From Herbiconiux ginsengi (lineage in GTDB: Bacteria; Actinomycetota; Actinomycetes; Actinomycetales; Microbacteriaceae): a DNA stretch of 64,000 nt. The notes beneath the pieces are model-generated. The model had not been told where the DNA came from and searched no databases. It worked only from the letters and a program-made list of their open reading frames with translations. The DNA lies in NCBI RefSeq assembly GCF_900107435.1, contig NZ_FNPZ01000001.1, forward strand, positions 1,274,960 through 1,338,959, in the 5' to 3' direction. Positions 48,964 to 56,468 of this stretch are shown here, one piece after another (the first letter of the stretch is position 1; the number at the start of each line of letters is the position of its first letter). Both the position numbers and the translations under genes were made by a program.

Positions 48964-50261
48964 ACGCACCCGCTCCCGCGACGATGTCGGTCGACACCGA
49001 GATCCAGCTGATCGTGGCCGGCGACCCCGCTGTCACCGCGTCGACCTGTACGCCTGAGCTCGCGGAGGGGCCGTGGGTCTTCGACCTGCAGCCGGCTCCG
49101 TCCTACGGGCCCGGCGCCTCGATGGCCGACCCGATCCCCGCCGAGGCTCCGCGCCAGGGCCAGCTGCCCGAGGAGTACAAGACGGCGTCGAAGGCCGAAC
49201 TGGATGCGCGCATCCGGGCCGCCAAACAGACGCTCGGCGACCGCGTGGTGGTGCTCGGCCACTTCTACCAGCGTGACGAGGTGGTGCAGTACGCCGACTT
49301 CGTGGGCGACTCGTTCCAGCTCGCCAACGCTGCCCTCACGGTGCCGCAGGCCGAGGCGATCGTGTTCTGCGGCGTGCACTTCATGGCCGAGACGGCCGAC
49401 ATCCTCGCCCGCCCGGGGCAGTCGGTCATCCTGCCGAACCTCGCGGCCGGCTGTTCGATGGCCGACATGGCCGACATCGACTCGGTCGAGGAGGCCTGGG
49501 CGCAGCTCGGCGAGATCTACGGAACGGAGCCGGATGCGTCGGGCCGGGTTCCGATCATCCCGGTCACCTACATGAACTCCTCGGCCGACCTCAAGGGCTT
49601 CTGCGGCCGCAACGGCGGCATCGTGTGCACCTCCTCGAACGCCGCCACGGTGCTCGAGTGGGCTTTCGAGCGCGGGCAGCGGGTGCTCTTCTTCCCCGAC
49701 CAGCACCTCGGCCGCAACACGGCGAAGGCCATGGGCGTTCCCCTCGAGCGGATGCCGATGTGGAACCCGCGCAAGCCGCTCGGCGGAAATGACGAGGCCG
49801 GCCTGCTCGACGCGCAGGTCATCCTGTGGCACGGCTTCTGCTCGGTGCACAAGCGTTTCACGGTGGCCCAGGTCGAGAAGGCCCGGGCAGAGCACCCCGA
49901 TGTGCGCGTGATCGTGCACCCCGAGTGCCCGATGCCCGTGGTCGACGCGGCCGACGCGGCCGGCTCCACCGACTTCATCGTGAAGGCCATCCAGGCGGCT
50001 CCGGCCGGCTCGACCTTCGCCATCGGCACCGAGATCAACCTCGTGCAGCGGCTCGCCAACGAGTACCCGCAGCACACCATCTTCTGCCTCGACGACGTGA
50101 TCTGCCCCTGCTCGACGATGTACCGCATCCACCCCGGCTACCTGGCCTGGGTGCTCGAGGAGTTCGTGGCGGGCCGGGTCGTGAACCAGATCACGGTGGG
50201 CGACGACGTGGCGGTTCCCGCCCGCGTCGCCCTCGAGCGGATGCTCGCGGCCCGGCCATGA
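48960..50261 (+). CDS. nadA: quinolinate synthase A
   Basis: A 433-residue enzyme that condenses iminoaspartate (from NadB) with dihydroxyacetone phosphate to quinolinate, using a [4Fe-4S] cluster. Seen: LGHFYQRDEVVQYADFVGDSFQLA, the three cluster-type Cys blocks FCGVHFMAET, GCSMADMADID and DDVICPCSTMYRI, and the substrate region MNSSADLKGFCGRNGGIVCTSSN, FPDQHLGRNTAK, VHPECPMPV. The first 60 residues are an extra acidic segment before the usual beginning (EEYKTASKAELDARI). It overlaps nrtR and nadB by ATGA. Confidence 0.96.
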   Translation: MNAPAPATMSVDTEIQLIVAGDPAVTASTCTPELAEGPWVFDLQPAPSYGPGASMADPIPAEAPRQGQLPEEYKTASKAELDARIRAAKQTLGDRVVVLGHFYQRDEVVQYADFVGDSFQLANAALTVPQAEAIVFCGVHFMAETADILARPGQSVILPNLAAGCSMADMADIDSVEEAWAQLGEIYGTEPDASGRVPIIPVTYMNSSADLKGFCGRNGGIVCTSSNAATVLEWAFERGQRVLFFPDQHLGRNTAKAMGVPLERMPMWNPRKPLGGNDEAGLLDAQVILWHGFCSVHKRFTVAQVEKARAEHPDVRVIVHPECPMPVVDAADAAGSTDFIVKAIQAAPAGSTFAIGTEINLVQRLANEYPQHTIFCLDDVICPCSTMYRIHPGYLAWVLEEFVAGRVVNQITVGDDVAVPARVALERMLAARP

Positions 50262-52165
50262 GCGAGCGTTTCGCCGAGTCGCCACAACACGCCGCAACGA
50301 AGGCCGGCATTCCGTCGGAATCTGGCGATTCGGTGACATCGGATGCGGCGGAGCGGCGGATGCGCGTCGTGATCGTGGGCAGCGGGGTCGCCGGGCTCGT
50401 GACCGCGCTCGCGCTCGGCGACCGGCACGACGTGACGATCGTGACGAAGTCGACCATCGACGAGAGCAACACCCGTTACGCCCAGGGCGGCATCGCGGCG
50501 GCGGTCATGCCGGGCGACACCGTCGACTCGCACGTCGCCGACACCCTCGTGGCAGGCGCCGGGCTCAGCGACCCGGCGGCCGTGCAGGTGCTCTGCGCGG
50601 AGGGGCCCGCGCGCATCCGCGATCTCATCCGCTGGGGCGTCGACTTCGACCGACAGCACGACGACCCCGCGGCCGACTTCGATGCCGGGCTCGAGGGCGC
50701 GCATTCGTTCCACCGCATCCTGCACGCCGGCGGCGATGCCACGGGCTACGAGGTCGAATGGGCGCTCGTGCGGGCTGTGCGCGCCTCCGCCACCCGGGTG
50801 CTCGAGCAGACCTTCGTGGCCGATCTGGTGGTGACCGACGGATGCGCCACCGGGCTCACCGTGCTGCGCGACGGCATCGCCGAGACGCTGACCGCCGACG
50901 CGGTGGTGCTGGCGAGCGGCGGTATCGGGCAGCTCTACCCGCACACGACGAACCCGTCGGTGACGACGGGTGACGGAGCGGCGGCGGCCCTGCGCGCCGG
51001 AGCAGTGCTGGCCGACGTGGAGTTCGTGCAGTTCCACCCGACCGCGCTCGCCGTGAGCGGATCGTTCCTCGTGTCGGAGGCCGTGCGCGGCGACGGCGCC
51101 GTGCTGCGGAACGCGTCGGGGGAGCGGTTCATGGTGGGCGAGCATCCGCTGGCCGAACTGGCGCCGCGCGACGTCGTGGCCCGGGCGATCGCCTCGGAGA
51201 TGGCCCGCACCGGGAAGCCCGTGGTGCTCGACGCCACGGCCATCGGGGCTGCGGAGCTCGAGCGGCGGTTTCCCACCATCTCGGCCGCGGCCCGGGAGCA
51301 CGGTTTCGACTGGGCGCACGAACCGGTTCCGGTGGCGCCCGCCGCGCACTACTGGATGGGCGGCGTGGCGACCGATCTCGACGGCCGCACCTCGATCCCC
51401 GGGCTCTTCGCGGTGGGAGAGGTGTCGTGCACCGGGGTGCACGGCGCGAACCGGCTGGCGTCGAACTCGCTGCTCGAGTCGCTCGTGTTCGCGCACCGCG
51501 CGGCGGCGGCGATCCGTTCCGATGCGGCCGCGCCGTCCGGCGCCCCGCGCCTGTGGTCGGGCCTGCCGAACACGGTCCCGCTCGAGCGTCTCGCGCGTGC
51601 CGGCGTGCCGGCCGGTGCCGAATCGCCAGAATCCGACGGAATGCCGGCCACCGTTACGGCGTTTCTTGGCGATTCGGTGACCACGGTGGCGACCGAGGCA
51701 GGCGACGCATCCGCTCGCGTGACCCGCGAGCCGAGCCGTGCGGAACTGCACACGCTGATGTGGCGAGACGCCGGCGTGCATCGCGACGCCGCCGGTCTCC
51801 GCGAGGCGCGCGACACCCTCGCCGGCTGGGATCTGCCCGTCGCGGCGGATGCCTCGATCCAGCGGCGCGAGACGGCGAACCTGCTGCAGCTGGCGCGGGC
51901 GATCGTCGCCGCCGCCCTCGCGCGCGAAGAGTCGCGGGGGGCGCATTTCCGTGCCGATCACCCCGACGCGGAGCCGCCGTTCGCCCACCACATCACGGTG
52001 CAGGCGCCCCTCCACGCCACATCCGCGGGGCGCGATGCCGCGCCCGCGCCCGCTCCATCGAGTGCGTCCGTCACCCCGGCGCCCGCATCCGTCGCTCCCG
52101 CACCCGCTCGGGCACGCGCATCCGTCGCGCCCGCCGCGAACCCCACAGAGAAGGTCACCGTCTAG
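50258..52165 (+). CDS. nadB: L-aspartate oxidase with two in-frame palindromic insertions
   Basis: A 635-residue FAD enzyme oxidising L-aspartate to iminoaspartate for NadA. Seen: VVIVGSGVAGLVTALALGDRH (FAD), NTRYAQGGIAAAVMPGD, HSFHRILHAGGDATGYEVEWAL, ASGGIGQLYPHTTNPSVTTGDG, EFVQFHPTAL, YWMGGVATDLDGRTSIPGLFAVGEVSCTGVHGANRLASNSLLE. The family is usually near 530 residues. Here about 35 residues precede the FAD strand (including the encoded peptide of the first 66-bp element, residues about 5-27), the second element adds residues 453-474 between the substrate and helical domains, and an Ala/Pro tail of 40 residues ends it. It should still be active, as all motifs remain. The start overlaps nadA (ATGA). 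Confidence 0.95.
   Translation: MSERFAESPQHAATKAGIPSESGDSVTSDAAERRMRVVIVGSGVAGLVTALALGDRHDVTIVTKSTIDESNTRYAQGGIAAAVMPGDTVDSHVADTLVAGAGLSDPAAVQVLCAEGPARIRDLIRWGVDFDRQHDDPAADFDAGLEGAHSFHRILHAGGDATGYEVEWALVRAVRASATRVLEQTFVADLVVTDGCATGLTVLRDGIAETLTADAVVLASGGIGQLYPHTTNPSVTTGDGAAAALRAGAVLADVEFVQFHPTALAVSGSFLVSEAVRGDGAVLRNASGERFMVGEHPLAELAPRDVVARAIASEMARTGKPVVLDATAIGAAELERRFPTISAAAREHGFDWAHEPVPVAPAAHYWMGGVATDLDGRTSIPGLFAVGEVSCTGVHGANRLASNSLLESLVFAHRAAAAIRSDAAAPSGAPRLWSGLPNTVPLERLARAGVPAGAESPESDGMPATVTAFLGDSVTTVATEAGDASARVTREPSRAELHTLMWRDAGVHRDAAGLREARDTLAGWDLPVAADASIQRRETANLLQLARAIVAAALAREESRGAHFRADHPDAEPPFAHHITVQAPLHATSAGRDAAPAPAPSSASVTPAPASVAPAPARARASVAPAANPTEKVTV
50271..50336 (+). repeat. family D palindromic element inside nadB, copy 1
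   Basis: A 66-bp element with terminal arms TCGCCGAGTCGCCA (50271-50284) and TGGCGATTCGGTGA (50323-50336), two mismatches. Its core contains GGCCGGCATTCCGTCGGA. The same 66 bp occurs in reverse orientation at 51615-51680 with about 54 of 66 identities. It encodes the peptide that begins FAESP and ends SGDSV near the NadB N-terminus. Confidence 0.85.
51615..51680 (-). repeat. family D palindromic element inside nadB, copy 2 (inverted)
   Basis: Reverse-oriented relative to copy 1: GCCGAATCGCCAGAATCCGA at its start, TGGCGATTCGGTGA at its end. The sense frame reads GAESPESDGMPATVTAFLGD and continues SVT, so like copy 1 it begins AESP and ends GDSVT although the inserted strand is opposite. It lies between the substrate-binding and helical domains of NadB, where an insertion is tolerable. 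Confidence 0.85.
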
Positions 52166-53022
52166 TGCTCACCGCTCAGATCATCGACGACGTCGTCACG
52201 CGCGCGCTCGCCGAGGACGCGCCGTGGGGTGACATCACCTCCGAGCTGCTGATTCCCGGCGATGCCGTGGTCGAGGCCACGCTCGACGCCCGCGAGCCCG
52301 GCGTGTTCAGTGGTGCCGCCGTCTTCGCAGCGACGATGACGGCGGTCGATCCGCGCATCGTCACCACCTTCCACCTCGCCGACGGGTCGCCGTTCGAGGC
52401 CGGGGCGGTGCTCGCCACCGTCTCCGGACCGGCTCGCGGCGTGCTCCGCGGCGAGCGGGTGGCCCTCAATCTGGTGCAGCGGATGAGCGGCATCGCCACC
52501 CTCACCGCCGAGTACGTGGGGCTGGTCGCGCACACGAAGGCGCGCATCGTCGACACCCGCAAGACCACGCCCGGACTCCGCGCCCTCGAGCGCGAAGCCG
52601 TGCGCGACGGCGGCGGGCACAACCACCGCTACTCGCTCTCCGATGCCGTGATGGCGAAGGACAACCACCTCGCCGTGCTCGCGGCCCAGCACGGCGGCGA
52701 CGTCACGGCGGCCCTGCTCTCGGTGCGCGAACGGATGTCGCACACCATGCACCTCGAAGTGGAGGTCGACCGGCTCGAGCAGATCGACGCCGTGCTCGCG
52801 GCAGGCGTCGACACGATCATGCTCGACAACTTCGGCCTCGCCGACCTCCGCGCGGGTGTCGCCCAGGTCGCCGGCCGCGCGCTCGTGGAGGCGAGCGGCG
52901 GGGTGAACCTCGGCACGGTGGCGGCGATCGCCGAGACCGGCGTCGACATCATCTCGGTGGGCGCCCTCACGCACAGTGTGCGCGCCCTCGACCTCGGCCT
53001 CGACGTGGGTTTCGTGCCGTGA
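52165..53022 (+). CDS. nadC: nicotinate-nucleotide pyrophosphorylase (carboxylating)
   Basis: A 285-residue enzyme converting quinolinate and PRPP to nicotinate mononucleotide with loss of CO2. Seen: AEDAPWGDITSELLIPGD, GVLRGERVALNLVQRMSGIATLTAEYV, ARIVDTRKTTPGLRALEREAVRDGGGHNHRYSLSDAVMAKDNHL and VDTIMLDNFGLADLRAG...VEASGGVNLGTVAAIAETGVDIISVGALTHS, the last at the phosphate site. The GTG at 52165 shares a base with the nadB stop (TAGTG), so translation is coupled. It completes the nrtR-nadABC unit. Confidence 0.96.
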   Translation: MLTAQIIDDVVTRALAEDAPWGDITSELLIPGDAVVEATLDAREPGVFSGAAVFAATMTAVDPRIVTTFHLADGSPFEAGAVLATVSGPARGVLRGERVALNLVQRMSGIATLTAEYVGLVAHTKARIVDTRKTTPGLRALEREAVRDGGGHNHRYSLSDAVMAKDNHLAVLAAQHGGDVTAALLSVRERMSHTMHLEVEVDRLEQIDAVLAAGVDTIMLDNFGLADLRAGVAQVAGRALVEASGGVNLGTVAAIAETGVDIISVGALTHSVRALDLGLDVGFVP

Positions 53023-53098
53023 TCCCCGCGCTGGCGCCCCTCGCGCCCGTCACTCTCACGCCCGTGCCGGTGGCGGCCGCTCGCGCCCGCGCGGCCTC

Positions 53099-53162
53099 CA
53101 CTCGTCCGCACGGTTTGGCGGGAATGGGGGCGGCGGGTGGTGCGAAAGCGCGCGGATCAGTG
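53099..53162. repeat. family A palindromic element, copy 3
   Basis: Arms 53099-53120 (CACTCGTCCGCACGGTTTGG start) and 53141-53162 pair at 16 of 22 positions; the most diverged copy. It lies between nadC and the cysteine desulfurase gene, inside the probable NAD operon. Confidence 0.7.
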
Positions 53163-53194
53163 GCGGCCGCGCGGCGCATCCGTGGTGCGCGACC

Positions 53195-54337
53195 ATGATC
53201 TACCTCGACGCCGCGGCCACCACACCCGTCAAGCGCGAGGTGCTCGAGGCGATGTGGCCATTCCTCACGGGCGATTTCGGCAACCCGTCGAGCCACCACG
53301 GCGTGGGCGAATCCGCGTCGCGGGCGCTCGCCGCGGCCCGCCGCGTCCTTGCCGAGTGGCTGGGCTGCCGCCCCGCCGAGGTCGTGTTCACCTCGGGTGG
53401 AACCGAAGCCGACAACCTCGCCGTCAAGGGCATCGCCCTCGGAAACCCCCGCGGGCGGCATGTCGTACTCAGTGCCATCGAGCATCCGGCGGTCGTCGAA
53501 TCGGTCGACTACCTGCGACGCGTGCACGGTTTCGAGGTGAGCGTCGTGCCGGTCGACATCGACGGACGCGTCGACCCGGATGCGTTCGCCGGGGCCCTGC
53601 GACCCGACACCACGCTGGCCACCGTGATGTACGCGAACAACGAAATCGGCACCGTGCAGCCGGTCGCGCGGCTCGCCGAGCTGGCGCACGCCTCCGGAGT
53701 GCCGTTCCACACCGACGCCGTGCAGGCGGCGGGTTGGCTCGACACCCGGCTCGACACGCTCGGCGTCGACGCTCTCAGCCTCTCGGGGCACAAACTCGGT
53801 GCGCCCAAGGGCATCGGCGTGCTGGCGGTGCGGCAGCGACTGCCGCTCGAACCCGTGGTGCACGGCGGGGGCCAGGAACGCGGCCACCGCTCCGGCACCG
53901 AGAACGTGGCGTTCGCGGTGGGTCTCGCGGCAGCGGTGCGGCTGGCCCCGCCTTTGGAGGTGGCGGCGGCTGCGGCGCGCACCACGGCGTTGCGCGACGA
54001 GTTCATCGGCGCGGTGCTGGCCACCGTTCCCGGTGCACGGCTGACGGGGCATCCGTCGTCGCGGCTGCCGTCGGTGGCGTCGTTCTGCTTTCCGGGCACG
54101 AGTGGTGAGGCGGTGCTGTTGCAGCTCGAGGAGCGCGGCGTGATCGTCTCGAGCGGATCGGCCTGCGCCGCCGGCAGCGACGACCCCTCGCCCGTGCTGC
54201 TGGCCATCGGCCTGTCACCGCAGGTGGCCCAGACGGCGGTGCGCTTCACGCTGACGCCCGACACCACCGCCGAGGAGCTGCGGGCGGCGGTGGATGCCCT
54301 CCGCGCCTCGGTCGCGGAGGTCGCCGCCCTCGGCTGA
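53195..54337 (+). CDS. cysteine desulfurase (NifS/IscS-like)
   Basis: A 380-residue PLP enzyme that takes sulfur from cysteine for Fe-S cluster assembly. Seen: IYLDAAATTPVKREVLEAM, FTSGGTEADNLAVKG, MYANNEIGTVQPVARLAELAH, HTDAVQAAG, the PLP lysine in LSLSGHKLGAPKG (near residue 200), the substrate site GGGQERGHRSGTENV and the catalytic Cys in SSGSACAAGSDDPS (near 324). Placement directly behind nadABC is common in bacteria and suggests service to the NadA [4Fe-4S] cluster. No promoter box is evident, so it may be read through from nadC across the family A element. Confidence 0.95.
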   Translation: MIYLDAAATTPVKREVLEAMWPFLTGDFGNPSSHHGVGESASRALAAARRVLAEWLGCRPAEVVFTSGGTEADNLAVKGIALGNPRGRHVVLSAIEHPAVVESVDYLRRVHGFEVSVVPVDIDGRVDPDAFAGALRPDTTLATVMYANNEIGTVQPVARLAELAHASGVPFHTDAVQAAGWLDTRLDTLGVDALSLSGHKLGAPKGIGVLAVRQRLPLEPVVHGGGQERGHRSGTENVAFAVGLAAAVRLAPPLEVAAAAARTTALRDEFIGAVLATVPGARLTGHPSSRLPSVASFCFPGTSGEAVLLQLEERGVIVSSGSACAAGSDDPSPVLLAIGLSPQVAQTAVRFTLTPDTTAEELRAAVDALRASVAEVAALG

Positions 54338-54365
54338 CGGCACGCGCCCGCCCTCGCGCCTCCCA

Positions 54366-54430
54366 ACGCTCATCCGCACGTTCTTGCGGTATCCGGGCGC
54401 GCGATAGCGCCAAAACGCGCGGATCAGCGT
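54366..54430. repeat. family A palindromic element, copy 4
   Basis: Arms 54366-54388 (ACGCTCATCCGCACGTTCTT start) and 54408-54430 pair at 19 of 23 positions around a 19-base loop. It follows the desulfurase stop by 28 bases. Confidence 0.8.
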
Positions 54431-54517
54431 GCCTGCATCGTTGCCGCCGGGGGAAGGGTGGATGAACGGGCGGTGACCTCGGGCGACGGATGGGGCCGCG
54501 CGGCCTAGCATCGGACC

Positions 54518-54883
54518 ATGTCCGACCCGAGCACGCAGATCGACGTGCTCGCGGCCCGGCGAGCGCTCGACGCGGTGACGCATTCGGTCGTGGCCCGCGC
54601 ATCCTTCGTCGCCGCGTACGACGGGCCGGGGGAGGCCGTGGGCGTGCTGCGGCAGTTCCTCGCGCGGGTGGAGGATCCCGCCGGACGCGAGGCCGATCGT
54701 CTCCGCAGGGAGAACCTGGAGCGCGCGGCCTTCGCTCGCGCCGATTCGCCCCGGGAGGCGAAGCGGGCCGAGCAGGCGCTCGCCGTCTTCCGCGCCGAGG
54801 ATCAGGTGCGCACGGCTCAGCTCACCGGACTGGTGAAAGCACTCGCAGCCCTCACCCGGGCCGATCACGGCCCGTCGCGCTGA
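54518..54883 (+). CDS. small helical protein, function unknown
   Basis: A 121-residue protein, predicted all-helical, with Ala/Arg/Glu-rich heptad-like sequence (EDPAGREADRLRRENLERAAFARADSPREAKRAEQALAVF) and no membrane segment. TAGCAT (54506-54511) lies six bases before the ATG, a clear leaderless start, and the downstream gap holds a long direct repeat. No family recognised. Confidence 0.65.
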   Translation: MSDPSTQIDVLAARRALDAVTHSVVARASFVAAYDGPGEAVGVLRQFLARVEDPAGREADRLRRENLERAAFARADSPREAKRAEQALAVFRAEDQVRTAQLTGLVKALAALTRADHGPSR

Positions 54884-54972
54884 CGTCTCCGGCCCCACGG
54901 GGCAGACAAGTCCAACCCTGGTGCTCACCGCGCGCTCATGGGGGCGCCGCCAGGATTGGCGATCTCCGCCAT

Positions 54973-55133
54973 GCGCTGGGTCAAGTCGAGCTCCGCGGGC
55001 GGCCGCGGCCACATCCCGGCACGTGGCGGCGACCCTCGTTGAGTTCCGCTCCCGCCTCGTGCGCTGGGTGAAGACGGCCGCCGCCGCCGCGGCCGCATCC
55101 CGAGACGGGGCCGCGACCCTCGTTGCGCTCCGC
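54973..55133. repeat. long imperfect direct repeat, two copies
   Basis: Copies begin GCGCTGGGTCAAG (54973) and GCGCTGGGTGAAG (55061) and end near GACCCTCGTTGAGTTCCGC (55049) and GACCCTCGTTGCGCTCCGC (55133), 84-88 bp apart. It fills most of the 282-base gap between the small helical protein gene and the mntR stop. No start codon with a ribosome site lies here, so I call no gene. Confidence 0.7.
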
Positions 55134-55165
55134 ATCCGCACCAGGCCGTCGGCCCCGGGCGCCCG

Positions 55166-55972
55166 TCAGGCGGTGAGCCAGACCGCCTCGGGGGCGTCGA
55201 CCTCGACCACGGGGGCCGCCGCGGCGCCCGCGTCGAGCAACTCGAGCCGCCGTGCCGCGCCGCCTGTGCCGGCCGCTCGGCCACCCGCCGCGCCCGCGCC
55301 CGCGCCTCCGCCCACGGCCCCACCACCAGCTGTGCCCGCGCCACCCGCCCCGCCGTCGGCAGCGTCCCGCACCCGCACCCGCGTCCCCGGAAACACCCCG
55401 CCCTCGGCGAGGCGCCGCAGCAACGACGGGTCACGGTCGTTGATGCGCACGATCCGTCCCTCGTGCCCGACCGAGGCATCCGCCAGCAGCACGGCCTCGA
55501 ACACCGGCACCACGCCGGCGGCCGACGGGATCGGGTCGCCGTGTGGATCCTGCCGCGGCCGCCCCAGCCGCTCGTCGATCGCATCCAGCAGCCGCTCGCT
55601 GATCGAGTGCTCGAGCACCTCGGCCTCGTCGTGCACCTCGTCCCACTCGTAGCCCATCTCGCGCACGAGCCAGCTCTCGATCAAGCGGTGCCGGCGCACC
55701 ACACCCATGGCGCGCATCCGCCCCTCCGCGGTGAGCGTGAGCGGGCCGTACGGAACGTGCGTGATGAGCCCGCCCGCCGCGAGCTTCTTCACCATCTCGG
55801 TCACCGACGACGGCGCCACGCCCAGCCGCCCGGCCAGCACCGACGGACTGATCGGATCGGGCTGCCACTCGGTGTGCGCGTAGATGGTCTTGAGGTAGTT
55901 CTCGGCAGCGACGTCCTGCCCGGCCACGAAGCGCGAGGCCGGCCCGGGGGAATCGGATGCGGAGGTCGTCAT
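55166..55972 (-). CDS. mntR: DtxR-family manganese-dependent repressor (MntR)
   Basis: A 268-residue metalloregulator. The winged helix is AAENYLKTIYAHTEW...ISPSVLAGRLGVAPSSVTEMVKKLAAGGLI; the metal/dimer domain is GVVRRHRLIESWLVREMGYEWDEVHDEAEVLEHSISERL, with the Glu/His pattern of DtxR-type sites, followed by GDPIP. The C-terminal SH3-like domain (HEGRIVRIND) is interrupted by a Gly/Ala-rich insert of about 40 residues. A TAGGCT box nine bases before the ATG marks the promoter. The mntH gene and a perfect palindrome lie 480 bases away, the likely target. Iron rather than manganese sensing cannot be excluded. Confidence 0.9.
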   Translation of the reverse strand: MTTSASDSPGPASRFVAGQDVAAENYLKTIYAHTEWQPDPISPSVLAGRLGVAPSSVTEMVKKLAAGGLITHVPYGPLTLTAEGRMRAMGVVRRHRLIESWLVREMGYEWDEVHDEAEVLEHSISERLLDAIDERLGRPRQDPHGDPIPSAAGVVPVFEAVLLADASVGHEGRIVRINDRDPSLLRRLAEGGVFPGTRVRVRDAADGGAGGAGTAGGGAVGGGAGAGAAGGRAAGTGGAARRLELLDAGAAAAPVVEVDAPEAVWLTA

Positions 55973-55984
55973 GATCGCTCCAGC

Positions 55985-56398
55985 CTAGGACGTGGGGGTG
56001 GACCGCTCCTCGCGCGGAAGCAGCATCCCGCTCGATCCCATCGCGCGGGTGACCTCGATCGCGATCACCACGCGCTCCGGATTCTCACGCGGCTGCCGGT
56101 AGCGCACGGCGTAGCGAGCCACCGCATCCGCCACCGACGACGGGTCGTCGAGGATGCGCGCGGTGCCGCTCAGGGTCAGCCAGCGTGCCCCGTCGAGCTG
56201 GCTCACGCTCGCGCGGCCGTCGCGTTGCACGTTGCGCACCTTCTGGCTCGGCCCGTTCGTGATGATGCGCACGGTCGTGCCGTCGAAGGTGAAGCCCACC
56301 GGCACGACGTGCGGCGAGCCGTCGGCGAGCAGCGTCGACAAGGTCGCGAGATGGCGGTCGCGCACGAACTCCGCGCCCTCGGCGCTCAGGAGACTCAT
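55985..56398 (-). CDS. pyridoxamine-phosphate-oxidase-like (PPOX) flavoprotein
   Basis: A 137-residue split-barrel protein of the PPOX class, many of which in actinobacteria use F420 or FMN for redox reactions. Seen: RDRHLATLSTLLADGSPHVVPVGFTFDGTTVRIITN and RASVSQLDGARWLTLSGTARIL, the usual beta-barrel pattern. It is divergent from mntH and ends 12 bases before mntR, so it may share the manganese-regulated promoter region. Substrate unknown. Confidence 0.86.
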   Translation of the reverse strand: MSLLSAEGAEFVRDRHLATLSTLLADGSPHVVPVGFTFDGTTVRIITNGPSQKVRNVQRDGRASVSQLDGARWLTLSGTARILDDPSSVADAVARYAVRYRQPRENPERVVIAIEVTRAMGSSGMLLPREERSTPTS

Positions 56399-56446
56399 GC
56401 CCGAATTATCGCAGCCCGCGGATGCGGGTCGTGGCGGCCTGTGCTA

Positions 56447-56468
56447 ATTTTTAGGCATGCCTAAAAAT
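56447..56468. promoter_or_regulatory. MntR-type operator overlapping the mntH start codon
   Basis: A perfect palindrome: ATTTTTAGGCA followed directly by its exact complement, 22 bp in all, of the TTTAGGCA-TGCCTAAA type used by DtxR-family repressors. The mntH ATG (56457-56459) is at the centre of the palindrome, and the -10 box TAATTT (56445-56450) overlaps its left arm. With a leaderless transcript, repressor binding would cover promoter, start site and start codon at once. The palindrome also adjoins the divergent PPOX gene. Confidence 0.92.
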
